Of a stretch of 64,000 nt of DNA, positions 11,844-23,990 are shown piece by piece. The notes under the pieces are model-generated. The model searched no databases. It was not told the DNA's origin and saw only the letters and a program-made list of their open reading frames with translations. A program made the position numbers and the translations under genes. Location: NCBI GenBank assembly GCA_021904315.1, contig CM038916.1:7591065-7655064 (forward strand), read 5' to 3'. Within the stretch, counting starts at the first letter, position 1. Each line of letters starts with the position of its first letter. The stretch is from Sphagnum magellanicum (Eukaryota > Streptophyta > Sphagnopsida > Sphagnales > Sphagnaceae).

Positions 11844-12856
11844 TCTATATATAAAAGAACACATAGCAGTATTCAACATTATTTTGGATGAACTTCCAAA
11901 AAATGTTGTTGCTATTTTACCAATTTCAAAAACAATTTTATATCAACATCAAACAAATCAATACAAACACACCAAAAACATTCAAAATCCAAAGGTATCA
12001 ACTTTCATTAAAACCAACTTACTATTTAACTAATTATAAAGGACAAGATCAAACATTCAACTACCAAATCATATACATTCAAAACCATCACGTGGGAGAA
12101 TTTTAAATATGCACAACATTTATGTAACACTCTTTTGCCTATGTAATTATAAGGATTAATAATGTTACGAGATGTACAATTTTAAGACTTTCAAAAATCC
12201 ATATTACATAAAGTTAATTGAAGCTTGACAAGATTTAAATCACTTGACACACAATCACAACTAACAAAGAATTAGTGCAAATTAACCATTTTCCTATTGT
12301 ATTGATCCTTTCAAAATTATTGTATTAATTATTGTTGCTCCTTATACATTTCAACAAAATAAAAATGCTAATATAAAGGTCTACATTCATCAAGGTGTAG
12401 GCCATAAACATTATATGGTCAAATATTTTTTTATAATTATAAATCAATTAAATAATTTTGACTAACTTATATTGTCAAAAAATGAAAATATTAGTTTTTG
12501 TCAATATAAGTTTCAAAACAATGAACCCTTATTATTAGTTTTGTAAGCAACTCCATGTGAATAGAATTTGGAATAATACATAGAATGCATATAAACAATC
12601 CCACTTTATAGATAGTAAAAATAAATAATTTAGCATAATAATAATCTTAATCCTTAACTAGGTCAGCTCTAATGTAAGACAAGAATCAAATAATGCACAT
12701 CACTAAAAATCATATAAAAATCGATTGTCAAATTTGTTTTGGTACCATATCTGAAACAATGAACATGCTTATTAATCCTTTCTAAAGAAATTCATTTGGA
12801 CCAATTTAGATCAAATACAGAGAATGCATTTGACCAATATCACATCATATATTTGC

Positions 12857-12888
<32 letters not shown>

Positions 12889-13200
12889 AATAAATTAATC
12901 TTAACTAGATCAGCTCTAATATTCTTAGAAAAAAGAGTTAATGTACATCTATAATCTTAAAATGTTATAATGCCATAACTTGTATAGATCCCTCAACCCT
13001 ACAACATTATTAAACAAATAAATAATTAAATAAATAACACTCGGCAAGGGAACATTGAAGAAAAAAGAAAGGAACAATTTTGCTAATTTTTGGGTAAAAA
13101 TCGCCAAAGTTTTCGATATCATACAATTTTAGAGAGAGGGGAAAAAAAATTATAATTTTTTTAAAAGAAAAAAAAAGAAAAAGAAAAAAGACCGCCCTAA
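11844..13200. other. AT-rich intergenic DNA with (AT)n tract
   Basis: No gene is recognisable. There is an (AT)n microsatellite at about 12857-12882 and a purine-rich tract at 13135-13190 before composition shifts to the GC-richer CURT1 promoter region. Confidence 0.7.
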
Positions 13201-14048
13201 CTTCAACTGGTCTGCTTATTCTTATTCTTATTTTCTCTCTATTTCTTGCAATTTTGCAAATTTGGTATTATCCGAGAATCCCGTGCAGGACGCTTGCAAC
13301 TCAGATGTGGCACTTAGTGGGGCTGCCACCGTGGCGTACCTGTCATCCGGTTCCCAATAAATTTGGGCACTCTTGGGAACAGTCTACTTGGGAACTCCGA
13401 AAAGAGCCTGACACGAGTGGATAAGGTGCACAGCCATTCGCTAGACCGATTGGCACCTCACTTTTTTCTCAATTGGACGATCCAGATCTTCACTCTCCAT
13501 ATCGTGCGGCCCCTACCACCCACCTCTGGCAGCCCTTCCGCTAAACGGGCTGCAACTCGGTAGAAGCCGGCCCAGTGTGTCCTGTTCTCATCCACGTGTA
13601 TGAAATAATTTCATCTATGAGTGGTGCAATCCAACTCTTTGCCCAACTACATACCTTTATTCATCCGTAATTACTGGATGCAAAATCCAGTCTGGAGCGG
13701 CACGGGCTCCCTGTACCCGTTCTTGTACTAGCGCCGATGAACGGACGTGGCCGGTCTGACGGCTAGGATTGCGCCGGTCTTCAGATGGTAACTGGCGGTA
13801 GCCGGTTAGGAGGTTACAATTATTCCTCTTTCACACCGTAGACCGAGGTTTTTACGTCTCCTCCCTTCGGCTACAGTCCCGCCGGAGAGAGAGGGAGAGT
13901 GAGACGAGAGCTCTTGGAGACTGTTGTGGAGCTTGGAGACTGTTGTGGAGTTTGCTACAGCCTTTCTCTGCGGCACCTACACGCGGCGATCGATTTCACT
14001 CCATTATCTCTCTCCAGTTTTGAGATCACTTGCGGTGGTGAAGAAGCG
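13200..14048 (+). promoter_or_regulatory. CURT1 upstream region and 5' leader
   Basis: Composition changes sharply from AT-rich intergenic DNA to balanced, CpG-containing sequence up to the CURT1 start codon, as expected for an unmethylated promoter and leader. A purine-rich stretch (13884-13910) and a 19-bp direct repeat (13913-13931 and 13932-13950) lie in the probable leader. An ATG at about 13899 opens a 116-codon frame overlapping the CURT1 start in another phase; it could act as an upstream ORF if transcribed. No clear TATA box was found. Confidence 0.5.
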
Positions 14049-15632
14049 ATGGCTAGTATCGCGGCAATAGCTGGTGCATCGGTTTCAATTGGAGCACCTC
14101 GGGCGTCTTTGTCGCCTGCGGCATCATCTGCTATTTGTTCCTCATCTTCTTCTTCTTGCCCTGTTTTTGTCAGGAGGAGGAGGAGCTTCCACGGCGGGGC
14201 TGTGCGATTTGGTGCCAGAAGATCAGGTTATCTTTCTTGCTTCTTGTAAACGTCGTGAGCCTGTGAGCCGGGCAGAGGTGATAGCGTTCTTGGGGGAGCA
14301 GCAACGGTGGGTGCTGTATTATACAGCGTTCATTAGTGCGCAATGTTTTTCCGTTTTAGTTTCGAATTCCGTAGGATTTTCTCAGCAGGCATTGATAATA
14401 TTGAACCGATATCGCACTTTTGCTTCAAGTCTTCCTCTCCCCTGACATCTGGGCGATTTTGACCCCACCGCCAGAACGGTTTGCAAGCATCCGAGTTGTG
14501 GAAATGTTGTAGGATAGTGTTGTCGCCTGTGGCTGTACAAGCTTCATAGTGCTGTATTGATGAAGCAACGTAAGGTCCTGAATCTCTGTAAGAACGGAGA
14601 TGCTGGCTGTTCCTAGATTCAATCCGAGGTTGCCTTACCTCTCGGCGGTGTGATGAGCGAAAACACCTCTAGTTAAAGCATAGCTACATACTCCGGAATC
14701 TGAGGGCACATCCAAATTTTAGTAAGAAACTAACCGCTAGTACCATTGATTTTGCCATGTAATACTGCAGAATCAGGAAGATTCGCCCCTCTCCCAGTAA
14801 GGGCAGTATCATCAGACGATTCCACACCAGATGCCACGAAACAATTGGAGGAATTGTATGCAGACCTAAAGGCTAAGGTCAGCAGTTGTCAAAAATCTTT
14901 TTCCTTAACTTTGCAAGTGCAGTCTTAACCAGCAGGCTGTAAATGTTGTGGTTCATGATGACCAGAAAGATGTTTAGCTTCTGCACTAATTTAAATGTGT
15001 ATCCAATGCCTTAGTGGGATGGTCTGGAGAACAAGTCGACTGTTCTAGTGTATGGTGGAGGTGCTCTGGTGGCCTTGTGGCTATCCTCCACAATTGTTGG
15101 AGCAATCAACTCTGTTCCAGTGGTATGTCATGTTTTCCCAATGAGTCACAAAATTGGATCTTCACATGCTTCTTCACACAGATACCTAAGTTGAGAATAG
15201 GACAAGAATCATCCATTCCCATCCACTTGATGTCTTCATTGTGGTTGGAAGTAGTTATGACTTCAGGTCCCTGGTGTGACATTGCAGCTTCCAAAGCTCC
15301 TGGAGTTGATTGGCCTTGGCTACACTGGGTGGTTTGTTTACCGTTACTTGCTCTTCAAGGTACACTCTTTGATAGAAATTCCACCTCCACACTATACTAT
15401 GTCAAGTAGTCAAACAAGTTCTATTTTTTGAGTTGGTGTCAACTAGAGCTGTTCTTGCTTGGCCATCTGACAGTATGCAAATTGTGCACCAAATTGATGC
15501 ATTGTTTGATGCAAGTAGTGGATTGAACTATGCACTTTGCATGTGCTGCAGTCAAACCGAAAGGAGCTTGTTGCTGACATTGAGGAGTTGAAGGGAAAAG
15601 TCACAGGAGCTTCAAAAGAGGAGGTTTTTTGA
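14049..15632 (+). CDS. CURT1: CURVATURE THYLAKOID 1 family protein
   Basis: Five exons join in phase: 14049-14226, 14771-14877, 15015-15122, 15288-15359 and 15552-15632, all with GT-AG introns, giving 181 residues. Exon 1 encodes a Ser/Ala/Arg-rich chloroplast transit peptide. The mature part has an acidic helix (KQLEELYADLKAKWDGLENK), a first membrane segment (STVLVYGGGALVALWLSS), a short loop, a second (LLELIGLGYTGWFVYRYLLF) and a final amphipathic, charged helix ending in KEEVF. This helix-TM-TM-helix layout and the GYTGWF motif are typical of CURT1, which oligomerises at grana margins and curves thylakoid membranes. I cannot assign the A/B/C/D subtype; the wording of exons 3-4 is closest to my memory of CURT1B/C. 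The frame is intact. The gene converges on the minus-strand EF-hand-like gene 386 bp downstream. Confidence 0.92.
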
Positions 15633-16018
15633 AGGAGATAGGCAAGGAGAAAGGACACTTGCAAATCGTCCATCCATGTATTGTGTAGTTGGCTCATGTT
15701 AATGAGAAGGTTGGGTGTGTGCTCATGAGAAGGAAAGGTAACAATGTGTTCAAGTGTTGAAGTTTGTCCTAGTTTCCAGCCACTAGAGAGAGAAGCTTCT
15801 TAGGAGGGGAGAAAGGCTGCCAAAGGTTGTTGCCTTGAAGCAATTAAAAAAAGTGTTTGCAGTTTGTTTGTTTAAGCTGGAGTTAATGAGCTGCATTGTG
15901 TGATAGTAGTGTTCACACTTTGTTAGACTGCGATGAAAGGGGTGTTTGACTGTGTAGCACCGTACAGTGGTGCAGATTCCTGTATAGTGATGAGCAACCA
16001 GAGTAGCGGAACATGATG
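15633..16018. other. Shared 3' region of convergent genes
   Basis: This 386-bp interval separates the stop codons of two genes transcribed towards each other, so it should hold both 3' UTRs. No strong canonical poly(A) signal stands out, and overlap of the two transcripts is possible. Confidence 0.5.
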
Positions 16019-17814
16019 TCACAGAAGTATGCCATAATGATTGTTGAGGCAGATTCCTTCAGAGGTCGTGACATCAGTCCTGTTCCTTCCATGCCAGTCT
16101 TTCCCTGATTTATCGTGTTCTTTCTTCATAGTGCCAAGTCCTTGGTTCCAGCCCAGATCATGATTGCCAGTCAGTGCTCTCTGGTAATGATCAGTTGGCC
16201 CATAGTTTGTGCGCCTATGCCTTGCTATGTCTTCTTGCATCTGCAACATCAATCCATACCATGCCTTCAGATGAAATGGAGCCAGCGATTCATGCGTTGC
16301 AAAGAGGTTACACATATCTTAACAAAACCTTCCTACATTCTACCTTTGCATCTGCCACCAATGAGTTTTTACACTGATGTTGGAGGCACACAGTGCAGGT
16401 GGGATTTTGCCTGTTCCTTCGCCTGCAGTGAATGATGAACAGCAGTCAGTGTGATCCGGTCCCTTGATGTCTTTGTATGTTGTGTAGAATGTCATTTGGA
16501 TTTGTATGTTGTTTAGAATGTCATTTGGAGCATCATTGGCAAAAGTAGCACCAATTTGCTAAGTTATTGGGCTTTGTCAGTAGGGGTGCTTTGTGCCCGT
16601 TAGCAGAAACTATGTTGCAGTGGAAGAAAGAAATAGAGGCTTACCATCTCCAAATACATGGCTTGCCGGTCTGTCACAACTAGCTGCACACAGAGTACAG
16701 TGACCTAAGAGTCAGATATTACACATTGGTATGTAACTAAAATCTCTGTTCCAAACAGCTATTATCTCTGTGTGACTTGGAAAAAACACACGGAATGCTA
16801 ATCAAAAGTAGAATCCAACAAACTTTCCATTTCAAATATGAAAATTTTCTGTGTCAGATTGTATACTTGTGCCTGCAATTCACATGTTAAAGTAGCTTGT
16901 AATCCAATGTGAAGAAAACTAGCATGGGACATCTTGCCCTGTGAAGTTACTTAAATGACCATCTTTGGTTTTCAAGCTGATGCAAAACAAGTCTTACCTT
17001 TCATGTTTTTTATGCCATCCTTGAATTCCTCATAGCTTATGATTCCTGGTTGATGATCAATGAACCTGCACAAACAAAAGCCATTCTTCATTCTATCTGT
17101 AATTTGATGGCTTTAGACAGGTATGTCCAAGCGAGTAACCTACTGGCTATGTTTCTTTGAATACTTTTTGAAGAAAGCAAATGCACCTTACTGCACCAAC
17201 TACAAATGAAGTATAGTTCTCTGGATGTGTCAATCTTCAATTCTCATGTATGATCTCACGTTTTCTAAGTTCCACAGACAAACATTATCTGTCATTTCTG
17301 CATGTAATTGTAATGCTTCAACTGCAATCCTCTAACCCTCAACTGATCTGATGGTTTGTCAGTTCTGCTCACAGAAGAGTTTACAAGTTTTCCTGGTATT
17401 TGCTGGATGCTGTTTATCTGTTTCGGGTTCAGTTCATGTCATGTTAGTAGTGGTTATGTGTTCTCTGCTCTTGAAGGACAATACTTAAGCTGGGAGAGAA
17501 CAGTGAAGAGTTCATTGCACTTCATTAGAGACGCACACAGACAGACAAGACACGCACCTGAGAACAAATTCGAGTTCATGAGACTCGAGCTGCCGCGTCA
17601 AGGCCATGGCGAATATCTGCGGCAGAAGCGCTCTCCTTACAGCGTTGGGGTTCTTGTGAATGGTTGCAACCTCAGTGAAGGCTTTCAAGAAAGTGATGGT
17701 CGGAACGTCATGGAGTTCTACAACCGGCAATCTCCGGGCGTTCGTCTTGAAATACGCAGGATCTCCGAGATATGTCATGCCGAAGTACATACCTGGAAGG
17801 TTCTGCTCTACCAT
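16019..17814 (-). CDS. EF-hand-like protein, axonemal-like C-terminus
   Basis: Five minus-strand exons join in phase: 17814-17558, 17065-16998, 16683-16645, 16422-16344 and 16220-16019, all GT-AG, giving 214 residues from the ATG at 17814. Residues 66-108 form a helix-loop-helix: a helix (LLPQIFAMALTRQLESHELE), then RFIDHQPGIISYEEFKDGI, which resembles an EF-hand with a weak loop that probably does not bind calcium. The C-terminal exon has YGPTDHYQRALTGNHDLGWN and RNRTDVTTSEG, a style seen in small ciliary microtubule inner proteins; I cannot name the family. Exon 5 could instead begin at 16239, but that would break phase. An upstream ATG at 18141 in good context may be the true start if more 5' exons exist. 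Function unknown. Confidence 0.6.
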
Positions 17815-18253
17815 AGCTGTGTCCAAGGTTTACCGAATCCCGGAAAACAAAATTGCATCAAACTGATTACGATTCTTTTCTTGTACAGTCACGAAGAATG
17901 TTTTGTTACGTTAATTCAGTGTTCAGCTTGGCAGTGTTTCGGTAGCTTTGTCATTCGCTTCTGAGGACTCTCTCCATGGTATACCTTCGTCCTCATCTTG
18001 TGACTCTCGCCATAGCGTGTGCTCCGTGATTTGATATGTGTGCATCTCTTTGACATGTCTCCTCATATCTAGTCATGGAAGGAACATTCCAAAGGTGAAG
18101 AGACAGGACCGAGGAGAAAAAGACGCGTAATTAGCCGCCATCTTCGTAGAGATGATATCTTCTCTTTCCTGCACTACTGCGAGAGGCCTGATCACTTGAA
18201 ACTCATGCACACACAACCTTTTGGTATCTCTCAGACTGCCACAAGTATTTCCA
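17815..18253 (-). promoter_or_regulatory. Upstream region of the EF-hand-like gene
   Basis: Composition is balanced and low-repeat, unlike the flanks. It contains possible untranslated or short coding exons, including an ATG with context AAGATGGCG at 18141-18139 that reads MAANYASFSPR before a possible donor. I could not join this in phase to the 17814 exon. No TATA box was identified. Confidence 0.35.
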
Positions 18254-18520
18254 CGTTAGCAGCCATCAACTTTTGGACTGGGACCGCCGGCAACTTGGTG
18301 TAGGAGCTAGGAGCTGGTGACCACCGGCGACTTGGAGTCACAGCAAGGAGATGGTGTTAGCACACAAGTGTGCAGACGTAGATAGTTTAGGAGATCCTTG
18401 TACATGCACGGGGAGAGCAGGAGGGACAAAAAGAAGAAGAAAAGGGGAGAAGGAACAACTCTCTGTTGCGGGGGAGACTAGAGAAAAGATTAGGAAGTTG
18501 TACAAACCCCAAATAGTCAA
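18254..18520 (+). repeat. LTR fragment, inverted relative to Gypsy LTR
   Basis: The segment starts GTTAGCAGCCATCAAC and shares ordered landmarks (AGCAAGGAG, CACAAGTGTGCA, GTACATGCA) with the reverse complement of the Gypsy 3' LTR at about 18780-18995. It is therefore a related LTR piece in the opposite orientation, now an old fragment. Confidence 0.6.
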
Positions 18521-18779
18521 TTAAATGATCTTTTTTAAAAAGCAAGATTAGACTTTAATGAATTGGCTGTTTTTTCACAAAGACACTTTTTATAAACACA
18601 ACCCAATTTGGTGGTTATTTTAGCTCATTTTTAATAAACTAACCTAACATCATTTTTTATTTTTATATCCATTTGCCATTCCTCAAACAAGATGCTTAGG
18701 TAGCCAATTTTTTTTTTAAATGCTTACAACTCAATTTACTAAATTTTATAATAGCACGGTACTCCACCCAACCAAGTGC

Positions 18780-18995
18780 ACAATAGGGGTTTCCTACTCT
18801 CTTTTACAACCTCTAATCTTCTCTATAGTTTCCCCAAAAAGCTTTTTCTTTTTCTTTTTTTCATTGTGTTTTCCCCATGCATGTACAAAGATTTCTTAAA
18901 CCATCTACATTTGCACACTTGTGTCAATGTCAGCTCCTTGCTATGACACCAAGTCATCAGTGGTTGCCCATCCAAAATATCAATGGCTGCTAACA
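18780..18995 (-). repeat. Gypsy 3' LTR (5' portion)
   Basis: Immediately after a purine-rich tract on the minus strand, the sequence begins TGTTAGCAGCC, the expected LTR start. The far end of the LTR is not clear and may extend toward 18600. Confidence 0.55.
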
Positions 18996-20559
18996 TGCTC
19001 CCCCTCCTAAAGTAGGTCATTCATTGTCTTCAATGACAAAAATTAGGAAAGTTAGCTTTAAATTTAGATTTTTTTTCCCCCATGTAACATCATATCATCC
19101 ATAGAATAATGCTCTCATTTTATCAAAAATTATTTCCATGTTTTATTTGAAAAGTGTTGGATTCTTGTGCTTAAAATGTTTTTTGGTTCGGTTATAGCGC
19201 CTCCTTCATCTAATGTTTCTGGTAATAATTCAGGCGATAGATGGCTAGGGTTAGACACATTTCTTAAGTAAGCTGACATGGAAAACATCCTGGATTTTCC
19301 ATTTTTTTTGGGAGACCCAATTGATAGGCCATTTTGCCCCTTATTTTTTTTCTTTCTGAGTATGGCAAATGGGCCACAATATCAAGGGGGCAATTTTGGG
19401 CATTTCCCCAATCTCAAGTCATTCTTGACAGGTTTGATTTTCAATAACACTTTGTGAATAATTTCAAAAAAATTAGGGTTTTGATTTATGTTAGCATAAA
19501 ATTTGGCCCGTTTCTGGGCATTTTGCATATTTTTCTTGATCAATTTCAAAATATATTGCACAACAATCATTTCATTTACACCTTCTATCTTGGAAGTAGG
19601 TGTTGAAACGAAAATGGGATTTAAATATTCCTATCTATATAAGGCATGAAACAAGCTTGTTTTAATGGAAGAATGCCAACTCCCATTATAAGCAAATTCC
19701 ACCAATTATGAATATTATTCCCAAATTCCTTGCCAATGGCCAACATACATTGTTAACAAATGTTCTAAGGTATGATTAGCCCTCTCTTTTTGTCCATTTG
19801 TTTTTGGACGATAGGCATTATTCATTTTGAATTTAGTGCCAACCATTTTTAGTACAATACTCCAAAATTGATTCACAAATTTTCAATCTCAATCACCCGC
19901 AATTCTTTAGGTAATCCATGTAACTACAAAATTTCTTATAAAAATAATCTAATCACATCCATGGTTGACATTGTGGATTTGGCAACTAAAAAATAAACAT
20001 GTTTTGCAAATTTATCCACAACCACAAAAATGTTGCAATGTCCCCATTTGTTCCTAGGTAATCCCACAATGAAGTCCATACTTATGGACTCTCACTTATT
20101 GTTGGTAACTCCGAAGGGTTCTAATAATTATGGAGTTTTAACTTGTTCAACTTTGGATATTTGACATAAGTAACATTTTTCAACATATTCATGTATATTT
20201 CATGTCAAGTCGAACCTAATTTTTCTTTACAACCATATAAGTTTTTGAAACTTTGGATGGCTTGCAATGCAAATGTTATGACAATCATAAAGGACGTGAA
20301 CATGAAAATGTTCAAAATTAGGGCTACATACAAACCGCATTGTCCAAAATATAAGCCATTTACTTTTGGATTTCTTCATAGGTTTTGCCATCTTTTTGTA
20401 GGTTTTCATAAGGTTATTTAAACCATTCATCTTGGACATAACATTTTTTTATGTCCTCTATCATGGTATTTCTTACCATGAAGACGACATTGGCCAAAGG
20501 TTGGCAAAACAAGGCATTGTCACGAATGGCAACATTATGGAGTTCATTTATGTGAATAT

Positions 20560-20770
20560 TCATTATAATTAACTTGTATTTAATTCTTAATGGAATTTTA
20601 ATTCTCTTTTAGTTGGTTCTCAATTAGCTTCTAGTTAACTTATAATTCATGTGTAGTTATTTCTTAATTCACTTCTAATTCATTTTTAATTAAATCTCAA
20701 TTAAATTTTAGTTCATTTCCAATTAATTTCATAGTTAAATATTAGTTCATTTATAATTCATTATTAGTTT
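20560..20770. repeat. Degenerate short-word array (TTAATT/TTAGTT)
   Basis: The sequence is a run of 10-13 bp variants of TTCTAATTCATTTT and TTAGTTAACT. Its reverse complement resembles the array at 39780-40110. No coding. Confidence 0.6.
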
Positions 20771-21492
20771 CCACGTGGATGGACAAGGGCTACACATGGG
20801 TGAACATGAGTCACATGTAGGTTGAAAGTTTTTTGAAATTTTCTTTTGAATTAGGTGCCCAATGGGTATAATTAAAAATAGAATCCCACATTACTTCAAT
20901 TTATTCAACATGAATTTTGAGTACATATATTTGCAATGATCTTATTTCATTTTTGAAATAAAGTAATTTTGCATTCACATCGATTTTGTGTTTTTGCTTT
21001 TGATTTTTTTATTCCATGATTTGGATTTAGAATTAAGTTTACCTTTGTTCATGTGGTTTAGAAATTTTGTTGTTTAATTTTTTTGGTGCCCATGACAAAC
21101 ATCAACTACAATATTTTCCTTGCTTTTTATATAATCCATTGTTGGCCCATAATCAAACTCATGGAACCTTTCCACCCACCTACATTGTGTTTTATTTAAA
21201 TTTGGTTGGGTGGTTAGATATTTCAAATTTTTCATGGTCTATTTCAATGGTAAAAGGTCTTCTAACAGATAATGGTTTTAAATTTTTAAAGCATGTATCA
21301 CCAATTATTCCTCCTCATGGGTGGGGTAATTTGTTTTTACAAGATTCAATTTTTTTAATTCATACACAATGATTCACCCCTCTTACATCAATATAGGACC
21401 TATGGCCAAATTTGTGCATTGGTGCATAAAACTAAATTATGGCCAAATTATTTATGCACAAATGCAAAAATTATTTGGTCATGCACCAAAAT

Positions 21493-22345
21493 TGTCACAA
21501 CCTTACCCTTGGGTTCGTGACTAAGGCAAAGGTTTACAAAGGTGTGGGCCAAGATTGAAACTCAGAAGTCACATTTCATTTTCCTAAAAGTGTAGGAAAA
21601 TGTGACGGAATGAACCTCCACACTCCCAAGTGAACTCCCACTTTGGGAATTAGACTCCCAATGGACTCTCAAATTTTCAAAGGGCGATTGTAAGGGTCAA
21701 AATTCATTGGATTGAAAAGTTCATTATACCATTGAAAAGCTCTTGGAACGAAAATGTTTAAAATAGGTTTGTATGACTCATTTGGGTACTTAAAACATAA
21801 ATTATGGCCAAAAGAAGGGTTAGGAATCAAATTGTCAATTTGACTCCTAACCACTAAAAATCAATGATCACCTTGAATTATTTGTGTGCAGGTGGTGTGC
21901 CACATATTGTTGAAAAACTCTAAAAAAGGGTTACAATTTTTTTTAAACCTCACCTCAATTAAAGGTCTGCACAAGAAGTTATGGGCCTCCAAATTTGCAA
22001 AAGTCCCAATTTCGAAAATTACAGGACTCCCAACTTGGGAATCCTGGTACAAAAGGACATTTGGGTGTTAACCCTATGGCTAAACATAGAAAATATTATA
22101 AGGGGGAAGGTGGTGCATTCCCTCAAATTTGGGCCATGGTGAGTTTTGTGAGTCTGTGTTTGCTCATGGTTCATCCTTGCACTAATAGTGCTTGAATTAT
22201 GCACTAACCAACTTGTTGTTTGATTTGTGCAAGTCTGTGTGAATAATTAACCCACTTGCCAAGGAGCATACCCAATTCTTCATCATTTCATTATTTTCAC
22301 CTTGGACTCATAGTTGAATTTATCAAAGAGCTTGGGAGTGTGTCA
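21493..22345. mobile_element. Terminal-inverted-repeat element, copy 2
   Basis: It starts TGTCACAACCTTACCC and shares internal landmarks with 7290-8161 in the same order, for example GTAAGGGTCAAAA followed by ACCATTGAAAAGCTCTTG and later TGGTGCATTCCC. It ends near CTTGGGAGTGTGTCA. It is more diverged than copy 1 and sits inside the Gypsy fossil, so it inserted after that element. Confidence 0.6.
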
Positions 22346-23810
22346 AAATTATGGCATCAATGTATAAAATTGATTCTTCTATTTTTGGGTCACGACTTTT
22401 AGCATAGGAGAGAATGTCAATGCCTTTTTCAAGGTTTTAAAACTTTCTTGACATCTTGGACTCCATTAAATTTTTTGGGAACTATTTTTTTAATAATAAA
22501 TTAGTTAGAGGCATTGCCATTTGGGCAAAATTCTTCACAAATCACCTATGATAACTAGCTAAACCTAGGAAGTTTTTCACTTTTATTTTATCCTTAAAAA
22601 TTGGCCATTCAACTACAACTTTGATCTTTCTAAAATTTGCTACCACTCCTTTATTTAAGACTACATGTCCAAGGTAATATATTTGGATAACACCAAAATT
22701 GTATTTGCTTTTTTAAACAAATAGCTTATTGGTTTTTAGGATTTCAAATATAACCTTCTAGTGTTCCATGTGTTTTTCTGTGAATTTAGTACATATTAAT
22801 ATATCATATAAAAACAAAAACAAAAATTTACCCAAGTAGTATGAGTCCATAAGGTTCATAAAGGTGGTTGGGGCATTTGTGAGCCCAAATGGCAATACAA
22901 TTAATTCATAGTGCCCATAATTGGTTTTTTTAGTAAATTTTGTTTTTCCACACAAATTTGGCAATAGGAACTTCTCAAATCTATTTTGGAAAATATCTTA
23001 GCACCATGAAAATAATATAGGGGATCATTTATCCTTGGTAGGTGATATTTATTTTTGAACATGACCTTATTTAAACCCCTATAATCCACACAAAGTCTAA
23101 GGGTGTCATCTTTATTTTTAACAAAAAATATAGGGGCACCCCAAAGGGACTTATTAAGCTTTATGTATCCTTTTCTAAAAGGTCATTACTCGTTCCAATT
23201 TTTTGTTTTCCATATAGGAATGATGATATGGAGTTTAACAAATGGTTTCGCATTAGGGTCTAGGTCAATGGTATGATCCACTTCCCTAGTTGGTAGAATT
23301 CTTGATAAGTTCATTGAAAAAATATCAAAATATTCTTCCAATAAATTATTCAACAAAGCGTTTGATTCATTTTCCTTTTCATGACCTTTGATTGATTCAT
23401 ACATGTATGCCAAAAACAATTTCATGTATGTATTTTTTCAATTGAATTGTCAAAAGCAAAAAGGTATTAGGTAGGGTTTGTGAAGTTCAAAAGATGTACC
23501 ATCCAGTTTGGTGCCACAAACTAATCGACATTTACATACCACACAAGCATCTATTGAATCTAGCGACTGCATCCCCAAAATTCTATCATAGATGGCTCCA
23601 AAGCCAAATTTTTAAATTGGTGCATATCTCCAAACTTGGAAACTAAACTAGAACATCCTCCAAGTAAAGGTTAGTGTTATAAATTTGTCCATTAAGTAGC
23701 AAGATCTTACAAAGGGTTCATGGTTCCCAAAGGTAAACCTAGGGTGGCTGCAAAGGTTTCTGGCATTAAATTATGGATGTTATTTGAATCCACCCTAATA
23801 GGTCCTTTGT

Positions 23811-23990
23811 TGGGCCCTGCCCCCACAGGGACAGGTACTATCACATTGAATCCAATTTTTGTAAGTTTTACTTTATTAAAGCCGGTTTCACATTAGATGA
23901 ATTGGTTTCTTTTGTGAAAGTGTTTAGACTGTTTAAATTGGAACAGATTATTTTGGTGTTTAGAGTGTGTACACAGTAGGTAAATGTACA
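23811..23990 (+). repeat. Repeat matching the LINE leader region
   Basis: From TTGGGCCCTGCCCCCA to TTTAGAGTGTG it aligns with the reverse complement of 36670-36850, directly upstream of the LINE ORF, at roughly 75-80% identity by eye. It interrupts the Gypsy fossil. It may be a 5' fragment of a related LINE or a separate short element. Confidence 0.6.

Noticed and set aside
13363-13563. 66-codon frame upstream of CURT1
   Set aside because: It lies in the GC-richer promoter region, has no motif and no splice link to CURT1.
18823-19020. 65-codon minus-strand frame
   Set aside because: It crosses the polypurine tract and LTR start of the Gypsy fossil and is not a gene.
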